A DNA stretch of 64,000 nt from an uncultured Bacteroidales bacterium. Its GTDB lineage: Bacteria; Bacteroidota; Bacteroidia; Bacteroidales; F082. The translations under genes and the position numbers were made by a program. The notes beneath the pieces were generated by a model that ran no database searches, was not told where the DNA came from, and saw nothing but the letters and a program-made list of their open reading frames with translations. Below are positions 44,443 through 53,170 of this stretch, one piece after another. The stretch lies in assembly GCA_900317055.1 (NCBI GenBank), contig ONFF01000008.1, forward strand, positions 1-64,000. Direction: 5' to 3'. How positions within the stretch are numbered: the stretch's first letter is position 1; each line of letters opens with the position of its first letter.

Positions 44443-45258
44443 ATGAATCAACCTTACAACATCAACATCAACCCCAACAAAAAGAAAATCGGACGCTACA
44501 TCGTTTGGGGCATTGTGGGACTCTTCGCCATTCTCGTGTTCTTCTCCTCGTTCTACACCATCCGTTCATCGGAGCGCGGGGTGCTCGCCACCTTCGGCAA
44601 GATGAGTGACGAGGTCATTGGGGACGGCCTTCACATGAAAATACCGTTTATCCAAACCATCAAGCGCGTGAACGTGCAGCAGAAGAAGTTCGACGGCAAA
44701 GAAAACAGCTACACCCGCGACGTGCAGACTTCGGAAGTGGAATACACCATCAACTATGACTTGGTGCGCGAAAACGTCAGCAAGCTGATGAAGAATGTCG
44801 GCGACGACTACCACAACCGCATCGTGGTGCCCTTCATCCGCTCGGCCATGAAACAAAGCTTTGGTAATTTTGCGGCAACAGAAATCGTTGAAAACCGTGA
44901 CGCTGTACGACGCGAAATCGAGATTTCTCTCCGGGAGGCTCTTGACAGCAACTATTTCATGAATGTCCAATTCCAAATCACCAACATCGACTTCGACGAC
45001 GACTTCGAGACCGCCATCAAGGAGAAACAGGTGGCCGAACAGAATGCCTTGAAGGCCAAGAATGTCACCATCCAAGTGGAAGAGCAGGCCAAGCAGACCA
45101 AAATCAAGGCCCAAGCCGAGGCCGAGGCCATGAGCATCAAGGCGGCTGCTTTGGAGAGCAACCCCAAGTTGGTGAACTACGAGGCTGTACAGAAATGGGA
45201 CGGCAAAATGCCCCAGTACATGCTCGGCAACTCAGTGCCTTTCATTGATTTGAAGTAA
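44443..45258 (+). CDS. SPFH/prohibitin-like membrane protein
   Basis: A 271-residue protein with a membrane helix at about 20-41 and a following SPFH domain (SSERGVLATFGKMSDEVIGD; DVQTSEVEYTINYDLVRENV). A heptad-rich, Ala/Lys/Gln/Glu C-terminal helix (EEQAKQTKIKAQAEAEAMSI) supports ring formation as in prohibitins and HflC. It probably acts as a membrane scaffold or modulates FtsH-type proteases. Stand-alone gene. Confidence 0.85.
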   Translation: MNQPYNININPNKKKIGRYIVWGIVGLFAILVFFSSFYTIRSSERGVLATFGKMSDEVIGDGLHMKIPFIQTIKRVNVQQKKFDGKENSYTRDVQTSEVEYTINYDLVRENVSKLMKNVGDDYHNRIVVPFIRSAMKQSFGNFAATEIVENRDAVRREIEISLREALDSNYFMNVQFQITNIDFDDDFETAIKEKQVAEQNALKAKNVTIQVEEQAKQTKIKAQAEAEAMSIKAAALESNPKLVNYEAVQKWDGKMPQYMLGNSVPFIDLK

Positions 45259-45268
45259 AAGACTATTG

Positions 45269-45398
45269 AGATTCCCTTACAGGGAATGGAATATTATCAT
45301 CAATCAATACGCGGCGGCTTTTAGAGCTTACGACCTGCTAATTTGTTGATGCCGCCGCTTGATAAACCATGGCTTAACTCCATTCCCGTAAGGGAATC
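45269..45398. repeat. 130-bp nested inverted repeat
   Basis: Outer arms AGATTCCCTTACAGGGAATG and its near-inverse CATTCCCGTAAGGGAATCT; inner arms GCGGCGGC and GCCGCCGC. It lies between the SPFH gene and the metalloprotease gene. No coding content. It could be a small mobile element or a folded 5' leader. Confidence 0.65.
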
Positions 45399-45460
45399 TT
45401 TTGAGACACTCGCAAATACAAAGTTTAATCTTAAACAATTACTTGAACACATACTAAAAC

Positions 45461-48400
45461 ATGAAAAAACTAACTTTACTACTCGTCCTGTTTTTGGGCA
45501 CTTTCCAATGGGCTTTTGCCGCTCCTCTAAAAAACATCCCTGTTCGCCTCACCCAACCCGATGGTCAGGTCATCGAATGCTTTGCCTCGGGCGATGAGTT
45601 CTACAACTATGTGCATGATGCCAATGGCTTCACCTTCGCGAAAGACAAAGATGGCTACTATTGCTATGCGATTCATGACAGTAAAGGTGAAGTGGTCGCC
45701 TCCACATACCGCGTCAACAGCGTTGACCCTGCCAAGGTCGGGCTTCAACCTTATGTGAAGATTTCCGAAAAAGCCTATCAGCAGCGTCGTCATGAACGCG
45801 AGCAACACATCAGGCCCATCAAACGGCCCAAAAACCGTGAGATCAACCATGGCATTTACAACAATTTGGTCGTCTTCATCCGTTTTGCGGGCGACACCTA
45901 CCACAGCACGCATTTTTCGACCGTCGACTCGATGTTCAATGCCTCGAACTACGAGTCCATCTCGCTGCGCAACTATTTCCATCATGCTTCCTATAACCAA
46001 CTCGACATCCGCTCCTATTGCTACCCCGAACCCGACGGCGAGACCATCCTTTCCTACGAAGACGACTATCCGAAAGAATACTACATGCCTTTCGACCCCG
46101 TGACCAATCCCTTGGGTTATCAGGAAGGTGAAAACGCCGAACGCGAGTTCTCCTTGTTAGAGCGCGCCATCTACTATGTGGCCGACCAAGTGCCCGACAC
46201 CCTCGACCTCGACTACAACGATGACGGCATGGTCGACAATGTGGTGTTTGTCATCAAGGGTCAGCCCGGCGAATGGGCATCATTGCTCTGGCCCCATCGT
46301 TGGTGCATCTACGACCGTTATGTGCCGCTGAACGGCCTTCAGGTTTACGATTTCAACTTCCAACTTGAAATCGGTGGCTATTTCAATGTCAGCACACTCT
46401 GCCATGAGATGAACCATTCCTTGGGTGCGCCTGACTTGTACCATTATAGCGATGGTCCTGACCCAATAGGTCCTTGGGACCTCATGGGTGGCACCACCGA
46501 GCCTCCGCAACAAATGAGCACATACATGAAATACAAATATGGTCACTGGGTGGATGAGATTCCCGTCATCAACCCAGAAACTGACGCTTTCGGCACTTAC
46601 GAGCTGGAATCTGTCTCTTGGGAAGGCGGTCGCCGCAACGGCTATATGATTCCTTTGACAAATGACCAGTACTTTTTCGTTGAATACCGCGACAAGAACA
46701 ATATTTTCGAAAGCCAGATTCCAGGTAGTGGTATGCTTATCTACCTCATCGACACCCGATTTGACGGCAATGCCGGATGGAACGGCAACGACTATCTTGA
46801 CGAAGTTTATCTCTTCCGCCCCGGCGGAACCCCTAATGCTGTTGGCGACCTCGACCACGCCTATTTCAGCGAAGAATCGGGAAGAACATCCTTCAATACG
46901 GGCACCGACCCGCATCCCTTCATCCACAACCAACCCTATCAGTTTTACGACCCAGGCTTTGAAATCACCAACATCAGCAGAACTGGCGACAGGATGAGTT
47001 TCGACATTTTGCCTTCACCCGAGGGAGAGGGTGGCGGTCCATTAATCGAGAATTTCAATGTCAATGTCAACAGTATAGACCATCAGTTGGAATTCTCTTG
47101 GAATGCCATGCCTTATGCTGACTACTACAAACTGTTTTGCGACGGTTCGGGCATCTCCCAGGGTATCACAGACACCACTTTCGTTTTCCCCTATACCGAA
47201 GCCGACAACGGGTATCACGACTACAGCGTAATGTATGTCACTGGAGGGATGATGCACATTTATCACGCCGAAACCCACGCTTGGGCCATCCTAGGCAACT
47301 ACGAGACCATCCATCTCTCGCTCAGCTGCGAATCGCCATACGGCACCAAAGGCGGCGAGTTGGAAGTGAGTTTCAACCATCCACAGATGCCTACACAGTA
47401 TTTCACCATTTACGAAGGTAGCTTGAAGGATGCCGAACTATATGTACCCGCTAACACCGAGGTCACTTTCCGCTGGAATCCAGGCTTCGACCCTGACAGT
47501 GAAGGTATCCACCTCATGGCCAAGCATTTCAACGAAAACGGCGAAGGTACCATTTTTGACCTCGACCGTCCCCAAGCTGGTGTGGTGGCCACCTATACCG
47601 TAGCCGACTCTAGCTTAGGCTTAATCGCCCCACAGCATCTGACCGCCACCTCCAACGGCCAGAGCATCCAACTCAAATGGTCAATACCTACTGAAAACCG
47701 TAGTTTCGACATCTATCGCGACGGCAGAAAGATAGCTTCACAAGAAAGCTACGGCTATCTCGACGACAAATTCACGCGTTCGGGCACCCATAACTACCAT
47801 GTGGAAACCACCATCGGAGACAATTCCTCATGGAACCCCGACAATTTAGCCTATGCCACCGCGATGAACTACTATTGTGAGCCACCGCAAAACCTCGAAG
47901 GCACCTACAATGACGGCCATGTGGAACTCAGCTGGGAAGCGCCCGAGTCCGTTGGGCAAGGCATGTTAGCCTACGACGACAACGAGTTTATCGAAAAAGT
48001 CGCTAATAACAAATGGGGCATCAAGATTGAGCCTAACCTCTTGGCTCATTTTGCTGGCCATCCGCTCACACACATCGAGATGTTCGACTGTTCCTCAGGA
48101 CATTATACCTTCACCATTTACAATGGCGTGACGGCCCACGACAGCACAACCCTTTACGAACAGGGACACGACATGGAAGCCAGCCATAGCTTCGTGAAGT
48201 TCGCCTTGGACGAGCCCGTCGAGTTCGACCCCACACTTCCTTTGTGGATTTGCGTCTCTACCTCGGGTGTCAACAAGCCCATCCCCTGCTGCAACTATGT
48301 CGGCGAGAGCAACAGCTGCCTATTCAAACAAGGTTCCACATGGAAACCCGCTGTTGATGCCGGATTACACCGTTCATGGTTGCTGCGTGCCTACACCAGC

Positions 48401-48859
48401 CCCATCGACGGTGGCAGCGACTTTACCTATAATGTCTATTGGGGTCCTGAGGAAGGCGGCGATGAACAATTGAATCTGGGTTACGAGAACCTCATGGCCA
48501 CGCAGGCCAGCTACAACACCACAGAGAACCAGAGATACAATGTGACCGCTATCTGGAACGGTCGCGAGACCGAACTTTCCAATACCATCTATCTCGGTCC
48601 CAGTGTTGGCATTGAGGAGACAGCTGCACAAGACAATGCCTTTGTGGCCTATCCCAACCTTGTCAGCGACCAGCTCATTTTGCAGGGTGAAGGGCTACGC
48701 CATGTCAGCCTCATCTCCATTACGGGAGCCACAGTCTTCGACAGTGACATTACTGGCGATAAGTTTGTGATTGACATGGAAAGAATGCCTCAAGGGCTTT
48801 ATCTGCTGAGGGTTTGCACCGATGAGGGAGTGAAAGTTGAAAAAGTGGTGAAGCGGTAA
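45461..48859 (+). CDS. M6-like metalloprotease secreted by T9SS
   Basis: An 1132-residue secreted protease. Signal peptide (1-20), propeptide, then the catalytic domain: NHGIYNNLVVFIRFAGD, and CHEMNHSLGAPDLYHY with HExxH (about 314-318), followed by GPWDLMGG, the M6 met-turn region. Beta-sandwich domains, including fibronectin III-like ones, fill 500-1040. The C-terminus (VAYPNLVSDQLILQGEG to MPQGLYLLRV) is a T9SS type A sorting domain. Comparable to gingipain-era proteases of Bacteroidales; it would degrade proteins outside the cell. Confidence 0.9.
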   Translation: MKKLTLLLVLFLGTFQWAFAAPLKNIPVRLTQPDGQVIECFASGDEFYNYVHDANGFTFAKDKDGYYCYAIHDSKGEVVASTYRVNSVDPAKVGLQPYVKISEKAYQQRRHEREQHIRPIKRPKNREINHGIYNNLVVFIRFAGDTYHSTHFSTVDSMFNASNYESISLRNYFHHASYNQLDIRSYCYPEPDGETILSYEDDYPKEYYMPFDPVTNPLGYQEGENAEREFSLLERAIYYVADQVPDTLDLDYNDDGMVDNVVFVIKGQPGEWASLLWPHRWCIYDRYVPLNGLQVYDFNFQLEIGGYFNVSTLCHEMNHSLGAPDLYHYSDGPDPIGPWDLMGGTTEPPQQMSTYMKYKYGHWVDEIPVINPETDAFGTYELESVSWEGGRRNGYMIPLTNDQYFFVEYRDKNNIFESQIPGSGMLIYLIDTRFDGNAGWNGNDYLDEVYLFRPGGTPNAVGDLDHAYFSEESGRTSFNTGTDPHPFIHNQPYQFYDPGFEITNISRTGDRMSFDILPSPEGEGGGPLIENFNVNVNSIDHQLEFSWNAMPYADYYKLFCDGSGISQGITDTTFVFPYTEADNGYHDYSVMYVTGGMMHIYHAETHAWAILGNYETIHLSLSCESPYGTKGGELEVSFNHPQMPTQYFTIYEGSLKDAELYVPANTEVTFRWNPGFDPDSEGIHLMAKHFNENGEGTIFDLDRPQAGVVATYTVADSSLGLIAPQHLTATSNGQSIQLKWSIPTENRSFDIYRDGRKIASQESYGYLDDKFTRSGTHNYHVETTIGDNSSWNPDNLAYATAMNYYCEPPQNLEGTYNDGHVELSWEAPESVGQGMLAYDDNEFIEKVANNKWGIKIEPNLLAHFAGHPLTHIEMFDCSSGHYTFTIYNGVTAHDSTTLYEQGHDMEASHSFVKFALDEPVEFDPTLPLWICVSTSGVNKPIPCCNYVGESNSCLFKQGSTWKPAVDAGLHRSWLLRAYTSPIDGGSDFTYNVYWGPEEGGDEQLNLGYENLMATQASYNTTENQRYNVTAIWNGRETELSNTIYLGPSVGIEETAAQDNAFVAYPNLVSDQLILQGEGLRHVSLISITGATVFDSDITGDKFVIDMERMPQGLYLLRVCTDEGVKVEKVVKR

Positions 48860-48862
48860 TCT

Positions 48863-49060
48863 TCAGAATTCCTCTTCGCGCACAATGCCCATGAAGCCGA
48901 AGAGGCAGAGCAAGAGATAGACAGGAAGCAATCCCACCAGGAAGGAAATGATACCACCCTTCCAGGTGGGTTTGTTCATTACAGGGCGTCCCATGGCCTT
49001 CGCCACCATGATGCCGACAATAGTCAGCGCGACCAATACTGTTGCAATGATTAACCACAT
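48863..49060 (-). CDS. Small two-helix membrane protein
   Basis: A 65-residue protein with two membrane helices (LIIATVLVALTIVGIMVA and GIISFLVGLLPVYLLLCLFG), separated by a short basic loop, and an acidic tail VREEEF. ATG 49060 is used. Family unknown. It ends 3 bp from the metalloprotease stop (convergent). Confidence 0.6.
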   Translation of the reverse strand: MWLIIATVLVALTIVGIMVAKAMGRPVMNKPTWKGGIISFLVGLLPVYLLLCLFGFMGIVREEEF

Positions 49061-49065
49061 AATGC

Positions 49066-49158
49066 TCAATTGTTTTTGTTAGGTTCGGCTTTGGAGGTGC
49101 AATAATCGTACCAGAGCATTAAGGGCTGAAGCTGTTTATCCTGTAGTTCAGCAGGCAT
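49066..49158 (-). CDS. 30-codon frame before the small membrane protein, possibly truncated
   Basis: MPAELQDKQLQPLMLWYDYC and a ten-residue tail, ending 5 bp before the 49060 start. AAGGAGG lies 3 bp upstream of the ATG. The upstream edge is a REP-like element (49149-49206), so it may be the remaining C-terminus of a longer gene. Reading looks protein-like but too short to be sure. Confidence 0.35.
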   Translation of the reverse strand: MPAELQDKQLQPLMLWYDYCTSKAEPNKNN

Positions 49159-49921
49159 GTCCTCCTTGCGTTGGCCTGTGCGTGGGCTTGGGATCTATGC
49201 CTGCGGCTTGTCATTGTCATCCGTCTTATTATGAAAACCCGACATTGCATATCGGGGTGTGATAGGGTCGTCCTTTGACCACGTCGAAATCTCTGATTCA
49301 GCGTAGCTAATCTTCGATTTCAGGACTTTGATGAACCACCCCTCATTCTCACGGAACGACAACACCTGCGCCCCTTGCCGTCATCGCGGGCACAGACCCG
49401 CGATCTCCCTCACCGCAAGAGGGCTATCCCCTTGTCGTCGCTTCGCGTCATAGAGCGAAGCAGGCATGTCATCCCTGCGCTGGCCTGTGCGGGGGCATGG
49501 GATCTATGCCTGCGGCTGTCTATTTCCGTCCCTTCTCCTTGATGAGAAGGGACCGAAGAATCAAGGCCGACATCAAGGGCCCTACACACATGGCAACCGC
49601 CCCTCCCCCATGTCGGCCGGGCCCGCGCGCCCAACCCAATCTGTCTTTGGCGTTCCCATTCACTCAGAGCGAAGCAGCCATGTCATTCCTGCGTTGGCAT
49701 GTGTGTTGGCTAGGAATCTATGGCTGCGGCACCTAGAAATCTGCCCATCTTATTATGAAAACCCGACATTGCATATCGGGGTGTGGTGGGGTCGTCCTTT
49801 CAGGACTCTGATGCTCTACCCCTCATTCTCATGGAACGACAATGCCCTCGCCCCTTGCCGTCATGGCGGACAAGGATCCGCCATCTCCTACGCTCTTGGG
49901 ACTCACTCCTGTCGTCGCTTC
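49149..49921. repeat. REP-like nest, left block (three copies)
   Basis: Copies at 49149-49206, 49459-49516 and 49674-49730 share GCAG(G/C)CATGTC at one end and CTATG(C/G)CTGCGGC at the other, an inverted pair. Between them are other palindromes: CCCGACATTGCATATCGGG (twice), TCGCGGGCACAGACCCGCGA, CCCTTCTC/GAGAAGGG, and GGCGGACAAGGATCCGCC. Open frames here are repeat-derived. With the 49922-50152 leader this accounts for the 1.1-kb gap; I see no gene in it beyond the 49066 frame. Confidence 0.75.
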
Positions 49922-50152
49922 GCGTCATCGCGAGGAGGAACAACGAAGCGATCCATTTATGACAGATTGATGTAAGATTTGACTATGTCGAATGCAGAGC
50001 ATTTATTTCCAAAAATAAACATCCATTTCATTTCCAACCACTTACCCGACAGCAAACGACAGCAAACGACTACTGTCGACTACAAATGTTTAATCAACGG
50101 GTATGTCTTGACAGATGGCGTTTCTTTGTGGTAAAAAAATAAACGAACCACT

Positions 50153-50551
50153 ATGGAAGCACAAGACAACAAGACCGTTGTAGTCCCTATGGGTAATGCC
50201 ATAGAAGACATCAAAGCAAGAGAAGCCATTATTTCCGATGTCTATAGATGTTGGTATGAGGCGAACCCTTCAAAAGCAGCGTATAACACAAACTTGAAAG
50301 ACTATATCAACGTACGATTCCTGTCAATAAATGAAACCATTCACCATGCTTCAATGTCATATTTATCAACATTAGCAGTTCTTCAATTAGATCTGATTTT
50401 GAAAACAGCTCATCAAGTTGGAAAACCAGTGAAACCAAAACCAGACAACAAAAACCAAGCTGATTTTTCGAAAATACTCATCATGGAGTGTCCTTTAATT
50501 GGCATTGGCATAGCTAAACTAACCGTTGGGGTGAAAAAAAAACTGGCATGA
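50153..50551 (+). CDS. Hypothetical 132-residue protein within the REP nest
   Basis: A soluble, mostly helical protein (KAREAIISDVYRCWYEANPS; INVRFLSINETIHHASMSYL) with a Lys/Pro-rich linker (GKPVKPKPDNKNQ). No family recognised. A/T-rich compared with flanks. GACAGCAAACGAC repeats precede it and a hairpin terminator follows, so it is a single-gene unit, probably accessory. Confidence 0.55.
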   Translation: MEAQDNKTVVVPMGNAIEDIKAREAIISDVYRCWYEANPSKAAYNTNLKDYINVRFLSINETIHHASMSYLSTLAVLQLDLILKTAHQVGKPVKPKPDNKNQADFSKILIMECPLIGIGIAKLTVGVKKKLA

Positions 50552-50592
50552 AAATCCAATACTGCATTACAGCGATAGAGACATAAAAAAGA

Positions 50593-50646
50593 CCGTCGGA
50601 GTTATAAAGGGCTTGGCAGTCGCCATTTCCCGTCCGACGGTGTTTT
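50593..50646 (+). terminator. Long-loop terminator after the 50153 gene
   Basis: ACCGTCGGA / TCCGACGGT stem with about 33 nt between, followed by GTTTTAT. Confidence 0.55.
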
Positions 50647-50762
50647 ATCTAAAACGCAGTAAATCCATGCAAAAGCCAATCTGCGTTTCACGCTGCAAAA
50701 ATACAACTTTTCCACAAACCCGCAAGGGGGATGGGCGGTTTTTCTCTTTTTACCGATGCTCC

Positions 50763-51206
50763 AGCAGCCATGTCATGCCAACGCTGGCCTGTGCGTGGGC
50801 TTGGGATCTATGGCTGCGGCTGTATATTTCCGTCCCTTCTCCTTGATGAGAAGGGACCGAAGAATCAAGGCCGACATCAAGGGCCTACCGCACTTGGCAA
50901 CCACTCCTCCCCCATGTTGGCCAGGCCCGCGCGCCCAACCCGGTCGAGATTTGGCGTTCCCGCTCACGGCATAAGGACAGAAAACAGCACGACAACGGAT
51001 AACACTCCCGCCCCTTGCCGTCATCGCGGGCACAGACCCGCGATCTCCCTCACCGCAAGAGGGCTACCCCTTGTCGCGCATCATAGAGCGAAGCAGCCAT
51101 GTCATCCCTGCGCTGGCCTGTGCGTGGGCTTGGGATCTATGCCTGCGGCCTGTCATTGTCATCCGTCTTATTATGAAAACCCGACATTGCATATCGGGGT
51201 GTGATA
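50763..51206. repeat. REP-like nest, middle block (two copies)
   Basis: REP-like copies at 50763-50820 and 51091-51149. The stretch 50763-50975 closely repeats 49459-49672, and 51017-51130 closely repeats 49378-49500; 51160-51206 repeats the CCCGACATTGCATATCGGG hairpin. Accounts for the gap 50647-51224. Confidence 0.75.
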
Positions 51207-51224
51207 GGGTCGGTCGCCTGTTTT

Positions 51225-51926
51225 TCATTCCTCATTCGATTCCTCATCCTTCCATTCCATCGGATTACGGACAATGTATTCAGCAATGTATTGGTATTCT
51301 ATTACATCGCGGATGATATGGTCATAATAATTCGATTGCCACAGGGGATTGTTTTTGTTGAATTTTGCCATGGTCGGTTGGTTCGCATCAATCCAATCGT
51401 CAATCCGTTTGACCGTTGCCGATTTGAAACCGGCCACAAACGACGATATGGATTTGGGTTGGCGTTGGAATTGTGTGGGCATCAACGGTGTTGGGGCACA
51501 TGTCCGTTGGGGTGTCGGTATCGGTGTCGGTTGGGTTTGTTGGGTTTGGGGTTGCGATTGGGGTAGAGACGCACGGCCGTGCGTCTCTACAGGGCCGAAC
51601 GACACATCCCCATGCGAACCATCCCCACACGCCCCAACATCCATGCATTTCGTTTTGTCCAATATGACAATGGCATGCAAATGGTCGGGCATCAAAACGA
51701 ATTCGCCCAAAAACAATTCCGTGCGCATCTCGAACGATTTGAAAAATTCGTCATAAACGATTTGTCCCCATTCGTTCAATACCATTTCGCCGTTCACGAT
51801 TTCCCCGAACAACCTCTTACGGCCAGCGGTGACGATGGTGATGTAATAATGCCCGTTGCGGGCATAATCCCATCCCCGCAAACGATTCGACGGAATCCTG
51901 TATTTGTCTTTGAATCTGTCTGGCAT
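51225..51926 (-). CDS. REP-associated tyrosine transposase (RAYT, Y1 HUH)
   Basis: A 233-residue IS200-like Y1 transposase. RLRGWDYARNGHYYITIVTA opens the fold; VLMPDHLHAIVIL holds the HUH motif (HLH); the nucleophilic Tyr is expected in SNYYDHIIRDVIEYQYI. ATG 51926 is chosen over a TTG at 51932. A low-complexity Gln/Pro/Thr insert and an in-frame palindrome (VETHGRASL) sit in the middle. REP-like elements lie on both sides (51091-51149 and 52039-52095), as expected for RAYTs, which cut and join REP hairpins as single strands. Confidence 0.88.
   Translation of the reverse strand: MPDRFKDKYRIPSNRLRGWDYARNGHYYITIVTAGRKRLFGEIVNGEMVLNEWGQIVYDEFFKSFEMRTELFLGEFVLMPDHLHAIVILDKTKCMDVGACGDGSHGDVSFGPVETHGRASLPQSQPQTQQTQPTPIPTPQRTCAPTPLMPTQFQRQPKSISSFVAGFKSATVKRIDDWIDANQPTMAKFNKNNPLWQSNYYDHIIRDVIEYQYIAEYIVRNPMEWKDEESNEE
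51563..51590. repeat. Perfect 28-bp palindrome inside the RAYT gene
   Basis: Arms GTAGAGACGCACGG and CCGTGCGTCTCTAC. It keeps the frame and encodes VETHGRASL in the transposase. A relative lies at 12237-12268. Confidence 0.9.
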
Positions 51927-52038
51927 GTTCAATTCGAGGTCTCTTGATCATTATCGTTTTCGATGCAAAGATAATGGTTTTATCGTCCGTGGAATAGCTG
52001 AAAGCATCCTTTTTTGGCAGAGGGCACACAGCCAACTC

Positions 52039-52095
52039 AGCAGCCATGTCATGCCAGCGTTGGCTTGCGCGATGGCGGGCATCTATGGCTGCGGC
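52039..52095. repeat. REP-like element, right copy
   Basis: CAGCAGCCATGTCATGCCAG ... CTATGGCTGCGGCC, same orientation as the other five copies, upstream of the RAYT gene. A CCCTTTTGTCTT/ACAAAAGG hairpin follows. Confidence 0.75.
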
Positions 52096-52153
52096 CTTCT
52101 ATTTTCGCCCTTTTGTCTTGAAACAAAAGGACCAACTTTGAACATGATGAGCA

Positions 52154-53170
52154 TTATATTTTCCCCATATTAAGAGCTCTCTCTAATGCAATTATTTCTC
52201 CTTCAGCAGTTACTACTCCAGATGACAAAAGACCAACAAATCTTTTACTATTGATGATGGGGTATAAAGACTCTAAAGAATAATCATTGATTGAAATGTA
52301 CAACTTTTGCAAACCAAGCGCGAGTAGAGCGTTGGCTGAAAAGAAGAATAGTTCGTGTTTACGTAGAACGTTGTAAAACAAATCCGCTCGAGGACCTGAC
52401 GTAGAGCCTTGTACCGATGATGGGAGCAGGTCACATTCACGGCCTCCAATCACTAGAAACTTGGCTCGTTTAATACGGTCATCTACCAGCCCCAATTCTG
52501 TTTCATAAGCAATCATTTGGGACTCATATCTGCCTTCTGCCATCATGTGATTAAAGTCTACTTTTGTCTCTGCTATAAAAAGATAATTGTCTCTAGTATT
52601 CAGTAGGCTCACATCCAGCCTCCCTCCTCGATCTCTTTGGTTAATTTTCAGTCCCACCTCTAAAGAAAGCCGTGGCTCCAACGATACGCTAAGAAATTTC
52701 ATTGCATTTGCTGTCCAGACAGCAATGTTTTTTGTTTCGTCGACAGATGTGAAGGACTCAAAACTTTTATATTTTACAGTCAATTGGCTAATGGGAACTT
52801 TGGGCAATTGAATAAATGTTCCTTTAAAAAGTTTCGAAGCAGTCTTCTCTAATTCTAATAATTCTTCTGCCGTGATATCATAACAGAACTTCTCTGGATG
52901 GAATCTATTAGACAAAAGAATCCTATTGCCCACACAACCAAACACACAAAACATGCAGTTTATACAACACTCATCTTTAACTGAGAACTTGCTAACCATG
53001 TCTTCGCCCTTCTTTAGGCAACTGACTACTAATGGAACACTATGAGATGATTTACCTTTACTATGCTTTTCATCCTCTATAAAATTAGCAAGATACGAGT
53101 ACTTGTACATTTGTAAATATGCGCAAGGGGCATCAAGCTGGTTGTCTGCGTATAAACAAAACTTGCCCAT
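52154..53170 (-). CDS. PD-(D/E)XK nuclease-like protein with ferredoxin-type Cys motif
   Basis: A 338-residue protein. Residues 69-79 read CINCMFCVFGC, that is CxxCxxCxxxC, the spacing of a 4Fe-4S ferredoxin site (Cys69, 72, 75, 79; Cys68 adjacent); further Cys are at 5, 16, 51 and 96. The C-terminal half has RGGRLDVSLL (Asp186) and FIAETKVDF (Glu201, Lys203), a PD-(D/E)XK active-site pattern, and a following helix. Predicted to be the nuclease of the operon, perhaps cluster-bound as in Cas4/AddB. Its start overlaps the 392-residue gene's stop (TAATG). Specific family not recognised. Confidence 0.65.
   Translation of the reverse strand: MGKFCLYADNQLDAPCAYLQMYKYSYLANFIEDEKHSKGKSSHSVPLVVSCLKKGEDMVSKFSVKDECCINCMFCVFGCVGNRILLSNRFHPEKFCYDITAEELLELEKTASKLFKGTFIQLPKVPISQLTVKYKSFESFTSVDETKNIAVWTANAMKFLSVSLEPRLSLEVGLKINQRDRGGRLDVSLLNTRDNYLFIAETKVDFNHMMAEGRYESQMIAYETELGLVDDRIKRAKFLVIGGRECDLLPSSVQGSTSGPRADLFYNVLRKHELFFFSANALLALGLQKLYISINDYSLESLYPIINSKRFVGLLSSGVVTAEGEIIALERALNMGKI

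Noticed and set aside
45269-45398. Known riboswitch in the metalloprotease leader
   Set aside because: No conserved blocks of cobalamin, TPP, SAM, FMN or glycine riboswitches; only nested arms.
49466-49975. Open frame of ~169 codons on the plus strand
   Set aside because: Composed wholly of REP modules; Pro/Arg/Cys-rich with no domain; parallel frames at 50731-51204 come from the duplicated modules.
49378-51206. CRISPR-like repeats
   Set aside because: Repeats are palindromic, of mixed type, with irregular spacing and repeated spacers; no cas genes nearby. They are REP-like modules.
51349-51756. Plus-strand frame rich in Val/Gly
   Set aside because: Antisense to the RAYT gene and its Gln/Pro-rich insert.
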